Below, one piece after another: positions 1-7,385 of a stretch of 7,385 nt of DNA. Where the stretch lies: the NCBI RefSeq assembly GCF_030523985.1, contig NZ_JAUNHK010000036.1, positions 1-7,385 of the forward strand. The letters run 5' to 3'. Positions within the stretch are counted from its first letter, which is position 1, and every line of letters begins with the position of its first letter. The translations under genes and the position numbers were made by a program. This DNA is from Deinococcus sp. Lineage in GTDB: Bacteria > Deinococcota > Deinococci > Deinococcales > Deinococcaceae. The notes under the pieces are model-generated. The model saw only the letters and a program-made list of their open reading frames with translations. It had not been told where the DNA came from and made no database searches.

Positions 1-116
1 TCCGACACGGGACTGACTCTCCCTCGCCTACGTCTGAAAGCTGACCGAACGTGCTCAGGCGTTGTGGTCCTGCCTCCCCGCATGGCGAGCGCTGGCCAGG
101 GGATGAGATTCCCATG

Positions 117-1757
117 TCAGCCCTGTTCCAGCTCCAGCAGTTGCGCCCCCAACACCTCTGCCAGTTTCGCGGCCCGTCCCAGACGCACTTGCCCCGCTTC
201 GGTGTCCACCACAGTGCAGCGCACCCCCCGCAGCGCCCCCGCCTGAGCCAAGGCGTCGGCCCAGGCGTCCGAACCTGCCGAGAGCGGCACATTGGCCCGC
301 CCGTCGGTGAAGATGACCAGTTCCGCACCTCTGGAGGCCCTCAGCACTTCGCCCGCCTGGCGCAGCGCGTGGGCCAGCGGCGTGCGTCCGCCTGTTGCGG
401 CTTGCCGAATGACCTCCTCGGCCGCTTGCGCGTCATTTGTCCAGTCCAGGTCCAGGGTTGCGCCCGTGCCACGGAAGGTCACCAGGGCCACACGGTCACG
501 CGAGTTCTGGTCCGCCAGCACGTCCAGCATGGCGGCTTTGACTGCTCCCATGCGGCCCGATACGCCCACGCTGCCGCTGGCATCCGCCACAAACAGCACC
601 CGTCGCCCACCGACTTGCTCATGAAGAGGAGCGCGGAAATCCTCGCGGGTGAGTGTAGGTTCTCCACTGCGCCCCGCTGCCTGCATAAGGGTAGACGGCA
701 GATGCAGCCGCGCCGCGTGGGGGTCGGGAACAGTGCGAATCAGCCGGCCTTCACGCTCGCCCCCCGTGGTCCGGCCTGCTCTGGCGGGCGTCGCAAGCGG
801 CAGCGGCAACGCCTGGGTCGGTGCAAAAATTTCCTCGTGCGGGACGCCTTGTGGGGGCTGCGGCTGCGGTTCTTCTGATCGCTGTGGCGGTGGGGGAGAG
901 GGTGGCGGACCTTGCCCGGGCTCGCGGCGGTGGTTGAGTACAAGTGGGGCTACGGCCTCCACATCCTCGGGCGTGACCACAGCTCGCCCTTCCAGCGCGG
1001 CAAAGGCCCGGGAGGCGCGGTGCAGCACCAGGTCGGCCCGCAGCGAACGCACGCCCGCCGAGGTGGTCATCCGAGTGATGACGTCCAGCAGAGCGTCTGG
1101 CACGTTCACCGCGCCAAAGTGCTGGCGGGCCGCGCCCAGCCGCGCTTTCAACTCCTGCTCCTGCTCTTTCCACTTCGCCGTAAACGCGGCCGCATCGGCC
1201 TCGAACGCCATGCGGCGGCGGATGATTTCGGCGCGCTGGGCGGGGTCGGTGGGGGCTGCCACGTCCAAACACAGACCGAAGCGGTCCAGAAACTGCGGCC
1301 TGAGCTGACCTTCTTCGGGGTTCATGGAGCCGATCAGCGCGAAACGGGCAGACTGCTCGGCGCTGAGGCTGTCGCGCTGCACCCGCACCACGCCCATGGC
1401 GGCCGCGTCCAGCAGCACGTCGACCAGATGGTCGGGCAGCAGATTCACCTCGTCTATGTAGAGCACGCCGCCGTCGGCCTGCGCCATCAGCCCAGGCTTG
1501 AGACGCGCTTCGCCGGTCAGTGCCGCCTCCAGATCCAGCGTACCGACCACGCGGTCTTCGGTGGCGCCCAGCGGCAGGTTGACGAAGGGGCCGCCTCCAG
1601 GCAGCAGGGCCGCCAGTCCCCGAGCCGCCGTGCTTTTGGCGGCTCCCCGGTCACCGCGAATGAGCAGGCCGCCGATGTCGGGCGAGACGGCCAGCAGCGA
1701 GAGTGCCAGCAGCAGCTCGGGCTGGTGGGCAATGGCCGAGAGGGGAAACAGGCTCAA
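117..1757 (-). CDS. Fused ChlI/ChlD-type metal-chelatase ATPase (AAA+ plus VWA)
   Basis: This 546-aa protein resembles the ATP-driven motor of Mg- or cobalt-chelatases, which remodels the large CobN/BchH subunit during metal insertion into a tetrapyrrole. Visible parts: an AAA+ domain with Walker A GDRGAAKS (35-42), Walker B VLYIDE (98-103), sensor-1 motif GSMNPEEG with N146, and an arginine-finger-type segment around LDRFG (157-161); a proline/glutamine-rich linker at about 280-303; the ChlD-like stretch TREDFR (370-375); and a C-terminal VWA domain with MIDAS residues D392, S394, S396, T459 and D485. The AAA+ site looks intact, unlike the often degenerate one of ChlD, so one chain combines ChlI and ChlD roles. 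I chose the TTG start because the frame farther upstream is the antisense-like shadow of vapC, ChlI-like homology begins right there, and a GGAAGGG site lies 5 nt before it. The TTG overlaps the vapC stop as TTGA. The likely partner is the CobN-like protein of the same operon. The metal, cobalt or magnesium, cannot be read from the sequence. Confidence 0.88.
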   Translation of the reverse strand: MSLFPLSAIAHQPELLLALSLLAVSPDIGGLLIRGDRGAAKSTAARGLAALLPGGGPFVNLPLGATEDRVVGTLDLEAALTGEARLKPGLMAQADGGVLYIDEVNLLPDHLVDVLLDAAAMGVVRVQRDSLSAEQSARFALIGSMNPEEGQLRPQFLDRFGLCLDVAAPTDPAQRAEIIRRRMAFEADAAAFTAKWKEQEQELKARLGAARQHFGAVNVPDALLDVITRMTTSAGVRSLRADLVLHRASRAFAALEGRAVVTPEDVEAVAPLVLNHRREPGQGPPPSPPPPQRSEEPQPQPPQGVPHEEIFAPTQALPLPLATPARAGRTTGGEREGRLIRTVPDPHAARLHLPSTLMQAAGRSGEPTLTREDFRAPLHEQVGGRRVLFVADASGSVGVSGRMGAVKAAMLDVLADQNSRDRVALVTFRGTGATLDLDWTNDAQAAEEVIRQAATGGRTPLAHALRQAGEVLRASRGAELVIFTDGRANVPLSAGSDAWADALAQAGALRGVRCTVVDTEAGQVRLGRAAKLAEVLGAQLLELEQG

Positions 1758-2152
1758 GCTGGCCCTTCCAGCAGCGGCGCACCGGAAAACCGCCGGATAT
1801 GTTCGTCCAGCGTCATCAGGCGCAAGCCTTCCACCTGCGCCTGGGCCACCAGCATCCGGTCGAAGGGGTCGCGGTGCGCCCAGTCCAGTTCGCCCGCCCG
1901 CAGTGCGTGCCGGTGGGTCATGGGCAGCAGATCGGCCCCCAGCGAGGCCACCGCGTCTTCCACGTCGGCCATCAGTGGAGCCGCTTCGGGCAGCTTGCCG
2001 AGATGATGCTTGATAGAGATTTCCCAGATGCTCGCAGCACTGACCACAAATCTTGACTCTTCGCTCTGGAGCGTGGGCAGCAAGGCAGCAGGCAAAAGCT
2101 CGGGCTTGAGCGTCAGCCACAGTAAAATATGTGTGTCCAGCAGCAACCTCAT
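1754..2152 (-). CDS. vapC: PIN-domain toxin, VapC family
   Basis: This 132-aa protein is a PIN-domain ribonuclease, the toxin of a type II toxin-antitoxin pair. VapC enzymes use a cluster of acidic residues holding Mg2+ or Mn2+ to cut RNA, often tRNA or rRNA; the target here is unknown. It has the order expected of the subfamily: [10 protein letters not shown] at the N-terminus with D6, [11 protein letters not shown] with E44, [12 protein letters not shown] with D98, and TLDEHI with D116. All four acidic positions are present, so it looks catalytically intact. Length is normal for the family. The ATG overlaps the antitoxin stop as ATGA, and AAGGA lies 6 nt before it. Its own stop overlaps the TTG start of the chelatase ATPase, which is unusual because toxin-antitoxin pairs are normally self-contained. 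Confidence 0.93.
   Translation of the reverse strand: MRLLLDTHILLWLTLKPELLPAALLPTLQSEESRFVVSAASIWEISIKHHLGKLPEAAPLMADVEDAVASLGADLLPMTHRHALRAGELDWAHRDPFDRMLVAQAQVEGLRLMTLDEHIRRFSGAPLLEGPA
1763..1769 (-). promoter_or_regulatory. Ribosome binding site deciding the TTG start of the chelatase ATPase
   Basis: GGAAGGG on the minus strand lies 5 nt before the TTG at 1757-1755, inside the last codons of vapC. It supports the TTG rather than a far-upstream start, and it implies that ribosomes finishing vapC can restart on the ATPase gene. Confidence 0.6.
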
Positions 2153-2409
2153 TCCCAGTCCTTCAATTCTTCCTCGGACAGCGGACGCATAGATTCCTCG
2201 TAAAAATCGGGGGTAATTTCTACTTTGCCCGCCAGCAGACCGAACTGACGCGGGCGCTTCTCGGCAAGCGGCATCAGCCGGGCATACGGTTTGCCCCCCT
2301 TGGCCAGAATAATTTCCTCGCCGCCGTGGGCACGTTCCAGCAGGCGCGAAAGATGCGTTTTGGCGGCGTGGACATTGATGATTTCGGGCACTTTGGGAAA
2401 ATCAGTCAT
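2149..2409 (-). CDS. vapB: Phd/YefM-type antitoxin (VapB partner of VapC)
   Basis: This 86-aa protein is the antitoxin of the pair. The N-terminal part (10-48) has the Phd/YefM DNA-binding fold signature: [17 protein letters not shown], then [19 protein letters not shown]. The acidic C-terminal tail (about 59-86), with GKVEITPDF and [10 protein letters not shown], matches the toxin-wrapping tail typical of antitoxins paired with this PIN subfamily. Proteins of this type neutralise the toxin and repress their own promoter together with it. The ATG at 2409 has no Shine-Dalgarno sequence. It follows the methyltransferase stop by 9 nt and sits at the edge of a 13-bp palindrome that could be both promoter and operator. 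By eye the gene is less GC-rich than its neighbours, consistent with acquisition as a mobile module. Confidence 0.93.
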   Translation of the reverse strand: MTDFPKVPEIINVHAAKTHLSRLLERAHGGEEIILAKGGKPYARLMPLAEKRPRQFGLLAGKVEITPDFYEESMRPLSEEELKDWE

Positions 2410-2421
2410 AAACTAAGTTTA
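2409..2421 (-). promoter_or_regulatory. Palindromic promoter/operator candidate for the toxin-antitoxin pair
   Basis: The plus strand reads TAAACTAAGTTTA, two perfect 6-bp arms around one base. On the minus strand it gives TAAACT, which fits a TANNNT -10 hexamer, followed by 6 nt and the antitoxin ATG. The first three bases of the hexamer are the TAA stop of the methyltransferase. With no ribosome binding site, transcription could start at or near the ATG and make a leaderless mRNA. The palindrome is also a natural operator for the antitoxin. No convincing -35 is seen: TTCACA at 2447-2442 lies 20 nt upstream of the -10, which is too far. Confidence 0.45.
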
Positions 2422-3189
2422 GTCCACCACGATTCGGATAATGTGAACCTTGAATGTCCAGCGGTAGAGCCAGCCTTTGCCGTGGGCCGCAAGGTAAGGC
2501 GCAAGGACACCCAGCACCTCGTTTTCGGGCAGAGGCAGGCGGGCCAGCGCCAGCAGCGCAGGGGTGTCTGGCAGGGTCAGTTCGCGCTCCTCGGTCACGG
2601 TGTAGGTCCTGGCAGGCCAGCCCAGCGCCGCTACCGCCTCCCGCAGCAGGGTGGCCCGCCCTGGCTTGGGCCTGCGTGCCAGCGAACGCCGCAGATTGAC
2701 GTGGGGACTGCCCACGCCGTCATCTTCGAGCAGGTACACCACGCGGCGGCTGAGGCTTTTGAGGGTGTGCAAAGCTGCCCGCAGGTCTGACTGATAGGCC
2801 AGCGACCACGCTGACAGCACCGCGTCGTGTGGAGGGACCTGCCGGGGCGCCCGTTCCAGCGAACAGCACACCGTCTGCAGGGTGGGCGGCAGACGCTTGA
2901 GCCGCAGCTGCGCCAGCATTTCGGGAGAGTAGTCCAGCGCAGTGACGTGCGGCACGCACCCTGCCAGGGGCAGCACCAGACGCCCCGTGCCCGCCCCGAT
3001 TTCCAGCAGGCTGCCCAGGCCTCGCAGTTCGTCCGCCAGCCAGCGCACCGTATTGGGCAGCGCGGGCTGGGTGGTGTCGTAGGCAGCGGCTCTGGCCTGC
3101 CAGAAAGCGAGGTCGCGCTCGGCCTCGTGGCGCCCGGAGCGGGCGGAAAGAACAAGGTCACGCCAGCGGGCGAAAGGGTCAGCGTCCAC
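2419..3189 (-). CDS. Class I SAM-dependent methyltransferase
   Basis: This 256-aa, soluble-looking protein has a Rossmann-type methyltransferase core. The SAM-binding motif I is LLEIGAGTG (61-69), and D86 in ALDYSPEML is the expected acidic residue at the end of the second strand that holds the ribose. Before it, an [15 protein letters not shown] segment (24-38) is typical of small-molecule methyltransferases of this class. The later part, around the VYLLEDDG segment, does not tell me the substrate. I chose GTG at 3189 because it follows a GGGGGG tract by 3 nt and overlaps the CobN-like stop by 11 nt; the reading frame farther upstream lies over cobN and has no methyltransferase-like sequence. 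Its place between two chelatase genes makes a tetrapyrrole or cobalamin substrate conceivable, but that is guilt by association only. Confidence 0.85.
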   Translation of the reverse strand: MDADPFARWRDLVLSARSGRHEAERDLAFWQARAAAYDTTQPALPNTVRWLADELRGLGSLLEIGAGTGRLVLPLAGCVPHVTALDYSPEMLAQLRLKRLPPTLQTVCCSLERAPRQVPPHDAVLSAWSLAYQSDLRAALHTLKSLSRRVVYLLEDDGVGSPHVNLRRSLARRPKPGRATLLREAVAALGWPARTYTVTEERELTLPDTPALLALARLPLPENEVLGVLAPYLAAHGKGWLYRWTFKVHIIRIVVD

Positions 3190-4732
3190 GTTCCCCCCGT
3201 TCTTCCAGCAGCCCTTCACTCTCTGCCAGCAGGTCTTGCAGCGCTGATAAAGTGTCGGCGTTCGCCTGCCACATGCCGCGTCCCTCGGCTTCCAGCAGCC
3301 TGTTCGCAATCGCATTCAGTGCCCAGGGGTTGCTCTGCTTGAGGAAGGCCTGATTTTCGGCGTCCAGTGCGTAGGCCTGCGCCACACCCTCGTACATGAA
3401 GTCGTGGGCGATCTCGGCGGTGGCGTCAAATCCAAACAGGTAATCCACAGTGGCGGTTTGCTCCAGGCCGCCCTTGTAGCCGTGCCGCCGGATGCCTTCT
3501 AGCCACTTGGGATTGACCACGCGGGAGCGGTATACCCGCAGCGCCTCTTCTTTCAGGTCGCGCACCCGCGAGCGTTCTGGGTTGGAACTGTCGCCAAAGT
3601 ACCCACGCGGCTGCGCCCCGCTGAGGTGGCGCACCGAGGCCAGCATCCCGCCGAAAAACTGCAGATAGTCGTCACTGTCAAAGATGTCGTGTTCGCGGTT
3701 GTCCTGATTGTGCAGCACCAGTTGCGTCTGAGACAGGCGGGCGCGGAAGTCCTCACGGGCGTCGGTCCCCGCTTCGGCAGCGGTGTAGGCGTAGCCGCCC
3801 CAGTTGACGAACACCTGCGCGAAGTCGGCGTCGGTCTGCCAGTTGCCCTCGTGAATCAGGTCTAAAATCCCCGCGCCGTACGTGCCCGGCGCACTGCCGA
3901 ACACGCGGTAACGGGCGCGGGCCTCGGCTTCCTCAGGCGGGAGGTCGTGAAGGCGGCCTTCCAGCTCGGCCAGGTAGTGCTTGCGCGGAAAGTTCTGAGC
4001 GGGGTCTTCGTCGGCGTGCATGGCGAGGGAAAACGCGTCGTCCAGAAGATGAATCAGGTGTGGGAAAGCGTCGCGGAAAAAGCCCGAAATCCTCACCGTC
4101 ACGTCGATGCGCGGACGGCCCAGTTCGGAAAGGGGCAAGAGTTCCACGCTTTCCAGGCGGCGGCTTTGCGGGTGCCACACGGGTCTGACGCCCAGCAGCG
4201 CGAAGATTTCCGCGAGGTCGTCGCCCTGCGTGCGCATGTTGGAGGTGCCCCACACGCTGATGGCGACGTGTTCGGGGTACGCGTCCGTTTCCTTCAAGTG
4301 GCGTTCCAGCACCTCCCGCGCCAGATTCTGCCCCACCGCCCAGGCCGCCGCCGAGGGCACCGCGCGGGGGTCAACCGCGTAAAAGTTGCGCCCGGTAGGC
4401 AGAATGTGCGCCTGCCCGCGACTGGGTGCGCCGCTCGGCCCAGCGGGAACGTAGCGCCCCGACAGGCCCGATAGCAGATTGGAGATTTCCTCGTCGGTGC
4501 GGTCCAGGTCGGGTTTGAGGCGGGTACAGGCGTAGTGCAAGGTCTGCGGCAGTGTGCCGTAGCTCTCGCGCGGCCCCAGCGTAAGCGCCAACACTTCGGG
4601 GATGGTGGCGGGGTCATAATCGCGCTCCGCGAGAAGCTGATACAGGTGCAAGCTCAGTTCGTCGAGCAGTTCCAAGGCGTCGCCGTGGGTTTGGATGGGG
4701 CGGGCGGCGAGAGCACTCAGCGTGTCATTCAC
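3179..4732 (-). CDS. cobN: CobN-like cobaltochelatase large subunit, C-terminal half only
   Basis: This 517-aa protein matches the C-terminal half of CobN/BchH-type large subunits, which bind the tetrapyrrole and metal. Recognisable CobN blocks in order: [14 protein letters not shown] (93-106), [17 protein letters not shown] (111-127), [13 protein letters not shown] (160-172), [21 protein letters not shown] (204-224), [15 protein letters not shown] (275-289), [16 protein letters not shown] (341-356), then [29 protein letters not shown]. Full CobN proteins are about 1,200-1,400 aa, so roughly the first 700 residues are absent. The GTG start overlaps the stop of the helicase-associated gene as GTGA; that frame meets a TGA at 4831-4829, and the intervening codons do not look like CobN. 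The retained part has no visible frameshift or stop. It could be a decayed gene, one half of a split CobN, or a repurposed protein. The ChlI/D-type ATPase downstream is the expected partner. Confidence 0.88.
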   Translation of the reverse strand: MNDTLSALAARPIQTHGDALELLDELSLHLYQLLAERDYDPATIPEVLALTLGPRESYGTLPQTLHYACTRLKPDLDRTDEEISNLLSGLSGRYVPAGPSGAPSRGQAHILPTGRNFYAVDPRAVPSAAAWAVGQNLAREVLERHLKETDAYPEHVAISVWGTSNMRTQGDDLAEIFALLGVRPVWHPQSRRLESVELLPLSELGRPRIDVTVRISGFFRDAFPHLIHLLDDAFSLAMHADEDPAQNFPRKHYLAELEGRLHDLPPEEAEARARYRVFGSAPGTYGAGILDLIHEGNWQTDADFAQVFVNWGGYAYTAAEAGTDAREDFRARLSQTQLVLHNQDNREHDIFDSDDYLQFFGGMLASVRHLSGAQPRGYFGDSSNPERSRVRDLKEEALRVYRSRVVNPKWLEGIRRHGYKGGLEQTATVDYLFGFDATAEIAHDFMYEGVAQAYALDAENQAFLKQSNPWALNAIANRLLEAEGRGMWQANADTLSALQDLLAESEGLLEERGERGR

Positions 4733-7182
4733 AGCGCCCCCAGCGCCACAATGTAGCCGATGCGGATGCGCTCTTCCTCGCCACCTTCCAAGAATTTGGC
4801 TTCCAGGTAAGGTGTGGAACCCGTGCGGTCAATCTTCAATGGCCTGAAATTGGCGACGCGCAGGCGGCCTCTGACTACTGTGCCGTACCAGTCATTGCCG
4901 CGTTTTTCCTCGTAATAACGCAGTCTGACGTTTTCGCCCGCCCCAATCAGCCCTTCCAGGTACTCACGTTTTTTGCGGGTGTCGTTGATGACTTTCAGGT
5001 CGGCGTCGGCGTCCTTGGGTGTGCGGAATTGCGCGCTGGTCTGGATGCCCAGTTCGCTCAGCGCGGAGTGCAATTCGGTTTCTTTGCCTGACGGGACGGT
5101 GTACAGTTCTGCGCCCAGCGCGGTGCCCAGCAGTCCTTGCAGGCGCGGCAAACGGGCCAGGGCGCTGACCTGCGGGTGCTGAAACAGGGTCACGGTACTC
5201 AGGGCAGGCGCGGGGGTGCGGCCCGTCCAGATACCCAGTTGCAGCCGCACCTCTTCGGGCAATTTGCCCGCCGTGCGTGCCTCCACGTCGCCCAGCAGGC
5301 CACTGGGGTAGGTTTCACCCACTGGCGGCAAAAAGCGGTATTTATTTCCCCCCACCCTTTTGACCCGCCCCGCCAGTAGAGCGCGGCCCAGCAAGTCGAG
5401 CGGCGAGGCCAGAATAAACTCGCCCGACGCGCTGAATTTCAGAACTTGCTTGGGCGCGGCGGCATAATTCAGGATGGTCACGCCTACGGGCGGCTTCTTG
5501 CCTGCGTCCAGCAGCAGGTAGGTTTCGCCTATGGCCCGCCCACCTCTTTGCAGCGCCGCGTCGCGCTTTTCGCGAGTGGGATATTCCAGCAATGTCGCGC
5601 CCTGATGCAGCACCAAGCGGTCACGACGGGCGGCCCAGTCTTCTATGCTGCGGCGCATGGCCGGCGAGAGCGGCGTGGCGGAACCCGCTTCCAGGCCCGC
5701 GAGCAGGGCAGGCAGTGCCAACCCCTGCTCCAGCGCCGCATACACGCTGCTACGGGTCAGACGGTACACGGCGGTCTGGGCGTCGAACCGCACGGCTTCG
5801 GCGGCCGCCAGCACGGGCAACTGCTGCTCGGTCAGTTGTGCTGGATACACCAGCAGTTCAAAGTTGGGCTGCAAGACCCAGGCCGGGCCGCTGGCGCTGG
5901 GGGTGTCCGAGTCGGTGGCGTCTAGGGTCAGGCGGTGGGGAATGATGACCTTGTCTGTGCCTTCGCCCTCCACCGTGACTTTGCCCAGCAGGGTAAACAG
6001 GCCGCGCAAGGTGCCACTCAGCCAGCCTTTCCAGGCGGCGTCACGCTTGGCCGTTATTTTGGAGCCCCCCAGCATCTCGACGCCAAAGGCCCGTACCTGA
6101 CTGGGCAAAATCTTTTCCAACTGCGCCCTCAGGTCGCTTTCACGCACGGGCCTGTCCCATTCGTTCAGCAGCGCGAGCAGGCAGGCGCGAACGGTGTAGG
6201 GGTTGACGGCTTCAAATTCCGTGTCCTCCGGAGTGTCCAGTGAAGGCAAGGCCGAGTCAAGGCCCGCTTGAAGGGCGTAGGTGGGAAAGCTCCGCAGGGT
6301 TTCCACGCCCATCTTGAGTGGAACGAGGCGCTCGCCTTTGCCGTCGGGAATCAGCAGGCCCAGCAGCATGGCCAGCCCCAGCCAGGTTTCGGGTTCCGTC
6401 AGGCCGCCCAGCTCCCTCAGCAGCCGCTTGAGGTCATTTTTGGCTGGTTGGCCCGCTTTGGTCAGCCCCACGCCGCCGATACTCTGCACCGCCCGCACGA
6501 TTTCCAGCAGTTGCAGGCGGGCCAGCGTGACGGGTAGGCTGGAGGTGGTGGCTTTGGCCTTGGTGGGGGGCGGCAGGGGCGCGGCGGGGCGGGCGTCATC
6601 AGGCAGGCGGGCAAGCAGGCGCGGGTCAGCCAGTACGGTCTGTGGGGGAGCTGACCCCAAACGCCACTCGGTACGCCCATAGTACGAATAACCGCCGTAG
6701 AGCCACGGATTTGGCACATTGCTTGGAAACAGCAGGCCATCTGCCAGCAGGCTCCAGACCAAAGTGGCGGCCTCCCACTGGGCGGGCTGATAGTTCTTGA
6801 AGAGGTAACTGGCGGTCAGGCTGAGGTTCTGTCTCGGCAGCGGCAATTCACGCAGCCGTGCGAAGGTAAACAGTTCCCAGGCATTGACCAAGCCGCCATG
6901 CCGCCTGAGTTCCTGCAGCAGCAGCAGTTCGGTGGGATGCAGGCGGGCAATCAGTTCGTCTATCTGGGCGGGACTGCTCAGTGTCTCCCGAATCAGGCGC
7001 TTGGCTTCGGTCAGGCCCGTGATTTTACTCACGCCGCTGATGCGCCGCGCTGCCTTCAGGGCGTGGTGGCTGCCCAGCAGATCGGTATAGCTTTCTAGCC
7101 GAAAATCCGTGACCAGGGGATGAAATTCACCGACATCGGACGCAGGCAGGTCGTTTGATGTGCTGCGGGCCGTCTTCTTCAT
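4729..7182 (-). CDS. Helicase-associated (XPB/Ssl2-like, Helicase_C_3) protein with WYL-like C-terminus
   Basis: This 817-aa protein belongs, by my reading, to the bacterial helicase-associated family often encoded beside XPB-type helicases. No Walker A or DEAD-type motif is seen, so it is not itself a helicase. The N-terminal part (about 20-100) is helical, with repeats of the kind [19 protein letters not shown] then [20 protein letters not shown] proline-rich linker lies near 199-206. The most telling block, [18 protein letters not shown] (433-450), followed by [23 protein letters not shown] (466-488), is the Helicase_C_3 signature, and [20 protein letters not shown] follows. A second similar stretch lies around 640-715. 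The last 75 residues ([31 protein letters not shown]) resemble a WYL domain, which senses ligands or nucleic acid in DNA-damage and defence regulators. The ATG overlaps the upstream stop as ATGA, with GGTGGAG just before it. A role in DNA repair or nucleic-acid handling is inference. Confidence 0.72.
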   Translation of the reverse strand: MKKTARSTSNDLPASDVGEFHPLVTDFRLESYTDLLGSHHALKAARRISGVSKITGLTEAKRLIRETLSSPAQIDELIARLHPTELLLLQELRRHGGLVNAWELFTFARLRELPLPRQNLSLTASYLFKNYQPAQWEAATLVWSLLADGLLFPSNVPNPWLYGGYSYYGRTEWRLGSAPPQTVLADPRLLARLPDDARPAAPLPPPTKAKATTSSLPVTLARLQLLEIVRAVQSIGGVGLTKAGQPAKNDLKRLLRELGGLTEPETWLGLAMLLGLLIPDGKGERLVPLKMGVETLRSFPTYALQAGLDSALPSLDTPEDTEFEAVNPYTVRACLLALLNEWDRPVRESDLRAQLEKILPSQVRAFGVEMLGGSKITAKRDAAWKGWLSGTLRGLFTLLGKVTVEGEGTDKVIIPHRLTLDATDSDTPSASGPAWVLQPNFELLVYPAQLTEQQLPVLAAAEAVRFDAQTAVYRLTRSSVYAALEQGLALPALLAGLEAGSATPLSPAMRRSIEDWAARRDRLVLHQGATLLEYPTREKRDAALQRGGRAIGETYLLLDAGKKPPVGVTILNYAAAPKQVLKFSASGEFILASPLDLLGRALLAGRVKRVGGNKYRFLPPVGETYPSGLLGDVEARTAGKLPEEVRLQLGIWTGRTPAPALSTVTLFQHPQVSALARLPRLQGLLGTALGAELYTVPSGKETELHSALSELGIQTSAQFRTPKDADADLKVINDTRKKREYLEGLIGAGENVRLRYYEEKRGNDWYGTVVRGRLRVANFRPLKIDRTGSTPYLEAKFLEGGEEERIRIGYIVALGAL

Positions 7183-7385
7183 GTCTCCACCACCTTGGGC
7201 GTGTGACCCGCTTTGCGAAGGGCGTCCAACACAGCCTTTTCACTGTCCTTTGCCAGCAGCGCCACGGTGGGCGACAGACGCGTCAGAAGATGCGGCGCAA
7301 GTTTGCTGTCCAGCAGCAGCACGTCCAGGTCGGCGGCGTCCTGCACTTCCAGCAGGCTCACGGGGCGGTGCGCGGTCACTTCGGA
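7179..7385 (-). CDS. 3' end of an upstream gene, C-terminal module of a helicase-associated type protein (partial)
   Basis: Only the last 68 codons are inside the window; the frame is open to the edge, and the GTG at 7379 is probably internal. The visible tail, with VSLLEVQDAADLDVLLLD, LAPHLLTRLSPTVALLAK and VLDALRKAGHTPKVVE, has the pattern of the C-terminal module of XPB/Ssl2-like helicase-associated proteins. A comparable stretch occurs at about residues 640-715 of the next gene. It ends in ATGA with that gene, so the two are translated together. The full protein may be an XPB-type helicase or a second helicase-associated protein; the visible part cannot decide. Confidence 0.6.
   Translation of the reverse strand, partial: SEVTAHRPVSLLEVQDAADLDVLLLDSKLAPHLLTRLSPTVALLAKDSEKAVLDALRKAGHTPKVVET

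Noticed and set aside
84..99. Hairpin candidate downstream of the ATPase gene as a terminator
   Set aside because: The imperfect GGCCAGCGCTCGCC stem has a mismatch and no T-tract follows, so a terminator is not supported.
1..115. A minus-strand frame from ATG at 115, open to the window edge (38 codons), 1 nt after the ATPase stop
   Set aside because: An AGGG lies upstream, but about a third of its codons end in A or T, unlike the neighbours, and the peptide has no recognisable feature. It could be a gene start, but the window cannot show it.
912..2006. A 364-codon open frame on the plus strand, and another of 275 codons at 51-878
   Set aside because: Both are antisense to the chelatase ATPase and vapC, with Gln/His/Arg/Gly-rich low-information sequence and no recognisable domain, as expected opposite high-GC genes.
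1758..2120. An N-terminal extension of 121 residues on the chelatase ATPase frame
   Set aside because: It lies entirely over vapC in another frame, is rich in Arg, Gly and Ala like a shadow translation, and matches nothing in ChlI. The TTG at 1757 has a good ribosome site.
3190..3315. A 42-residue N-terminal extension of the methyltransferase
   Set aside because: It overlaps the conserved CobN C-terminus and has Cys/Trp/Arg-rich shadow composition; the GTG at 3189 fits better.
117..7385. The whole cluster as a new antiphage defence system (AAA+/VWA, PIN, methyltransferase, WYL-like, helicase-associated)
   Set aside because: The domain mix is suggestive, but the ATPase and CobN motifs point clearly to a metal chelatase and the PIN pair to an ordinary toxin-antitoxin module. 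No integrase, nuclease effector or phage-related gene is present.
1..7385. CRISPR arrays, tRNA, rRNA, insertion sequences or transposase genes
   Set aside because: I saw no regularly spaced repeats, tRNA-like folds, terminal inverted repeats or transposase motifs in either strand.

Overview
The window is a high-GC bacterial segment. Every gene I can support lies on the minus strand, so the operon reads from position 7385 down to 117. GC-rich codon use, alternative GTG/TTG starts and the gene families present suggest a Deinococcus-like organism. That assignment is inference from style and content; there is no rRNA or other marker.

In transcription order the layout is: (1) the 3' end of a gene running in from beyond the window (7385-7179), whose last ~60 residues resemble the C-terminal module of helicase-associated (XPB/Ssl2-like, Helicase_C_3) proteins; (2) an 817-aa helicase-associated-domain protein with a WYL-like C-terminus (7182-4729); (3) a 517-aa protein equal to only the C-terminal half of CobN, the large subunit of cobaltochelatase (4732-3179); (4) a class I SAM-dependent methyltransferase (3189-2419); (5) and (6) a Phd/YefM-type antitoxin (2409-2149) with its PIN-domain VapC toxin (2152-1754); (7) a fused ChlI-ChlD-type chelatase ATPase with an AAA+ domain, a proline-rich linker and a VWA domain (1757-117).

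The genes are packed very tightly. Four junctions are 4-nt stop/start overlaps (ATGA, GTGA, ATGA, TTGA), one is an 11-nt overlap, and the only gap is 9 nt, in front of the antitoxin. That gap sits inside a perfect 13-bp palindrome. The palindrome also contains a TAAACT -10-like hexamer 6 nt before the antitoxin ATG, and there is no ribosome binding site. This suggests an internal, possibly leaderless, self-regulated promoter driving the toxin-antitoxin pair and the chelatase ATPase.

The two chelatase parts, CobN-like and ChlI/D-like, would normally work together: the ATPase powers metal insertion by the large subunit. Here they are separated by a methyltransferase and a toxin-antitoxin module, and the CobN protein lacks roughly its first half. 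The most notable points are this half-length CobN joined by a clean GTGA overlap to a helicase-associated gene, and the translational coupling of a toxin to a chelatase ATPase through TTGA. Positions 1-116 hold no feature I can support.
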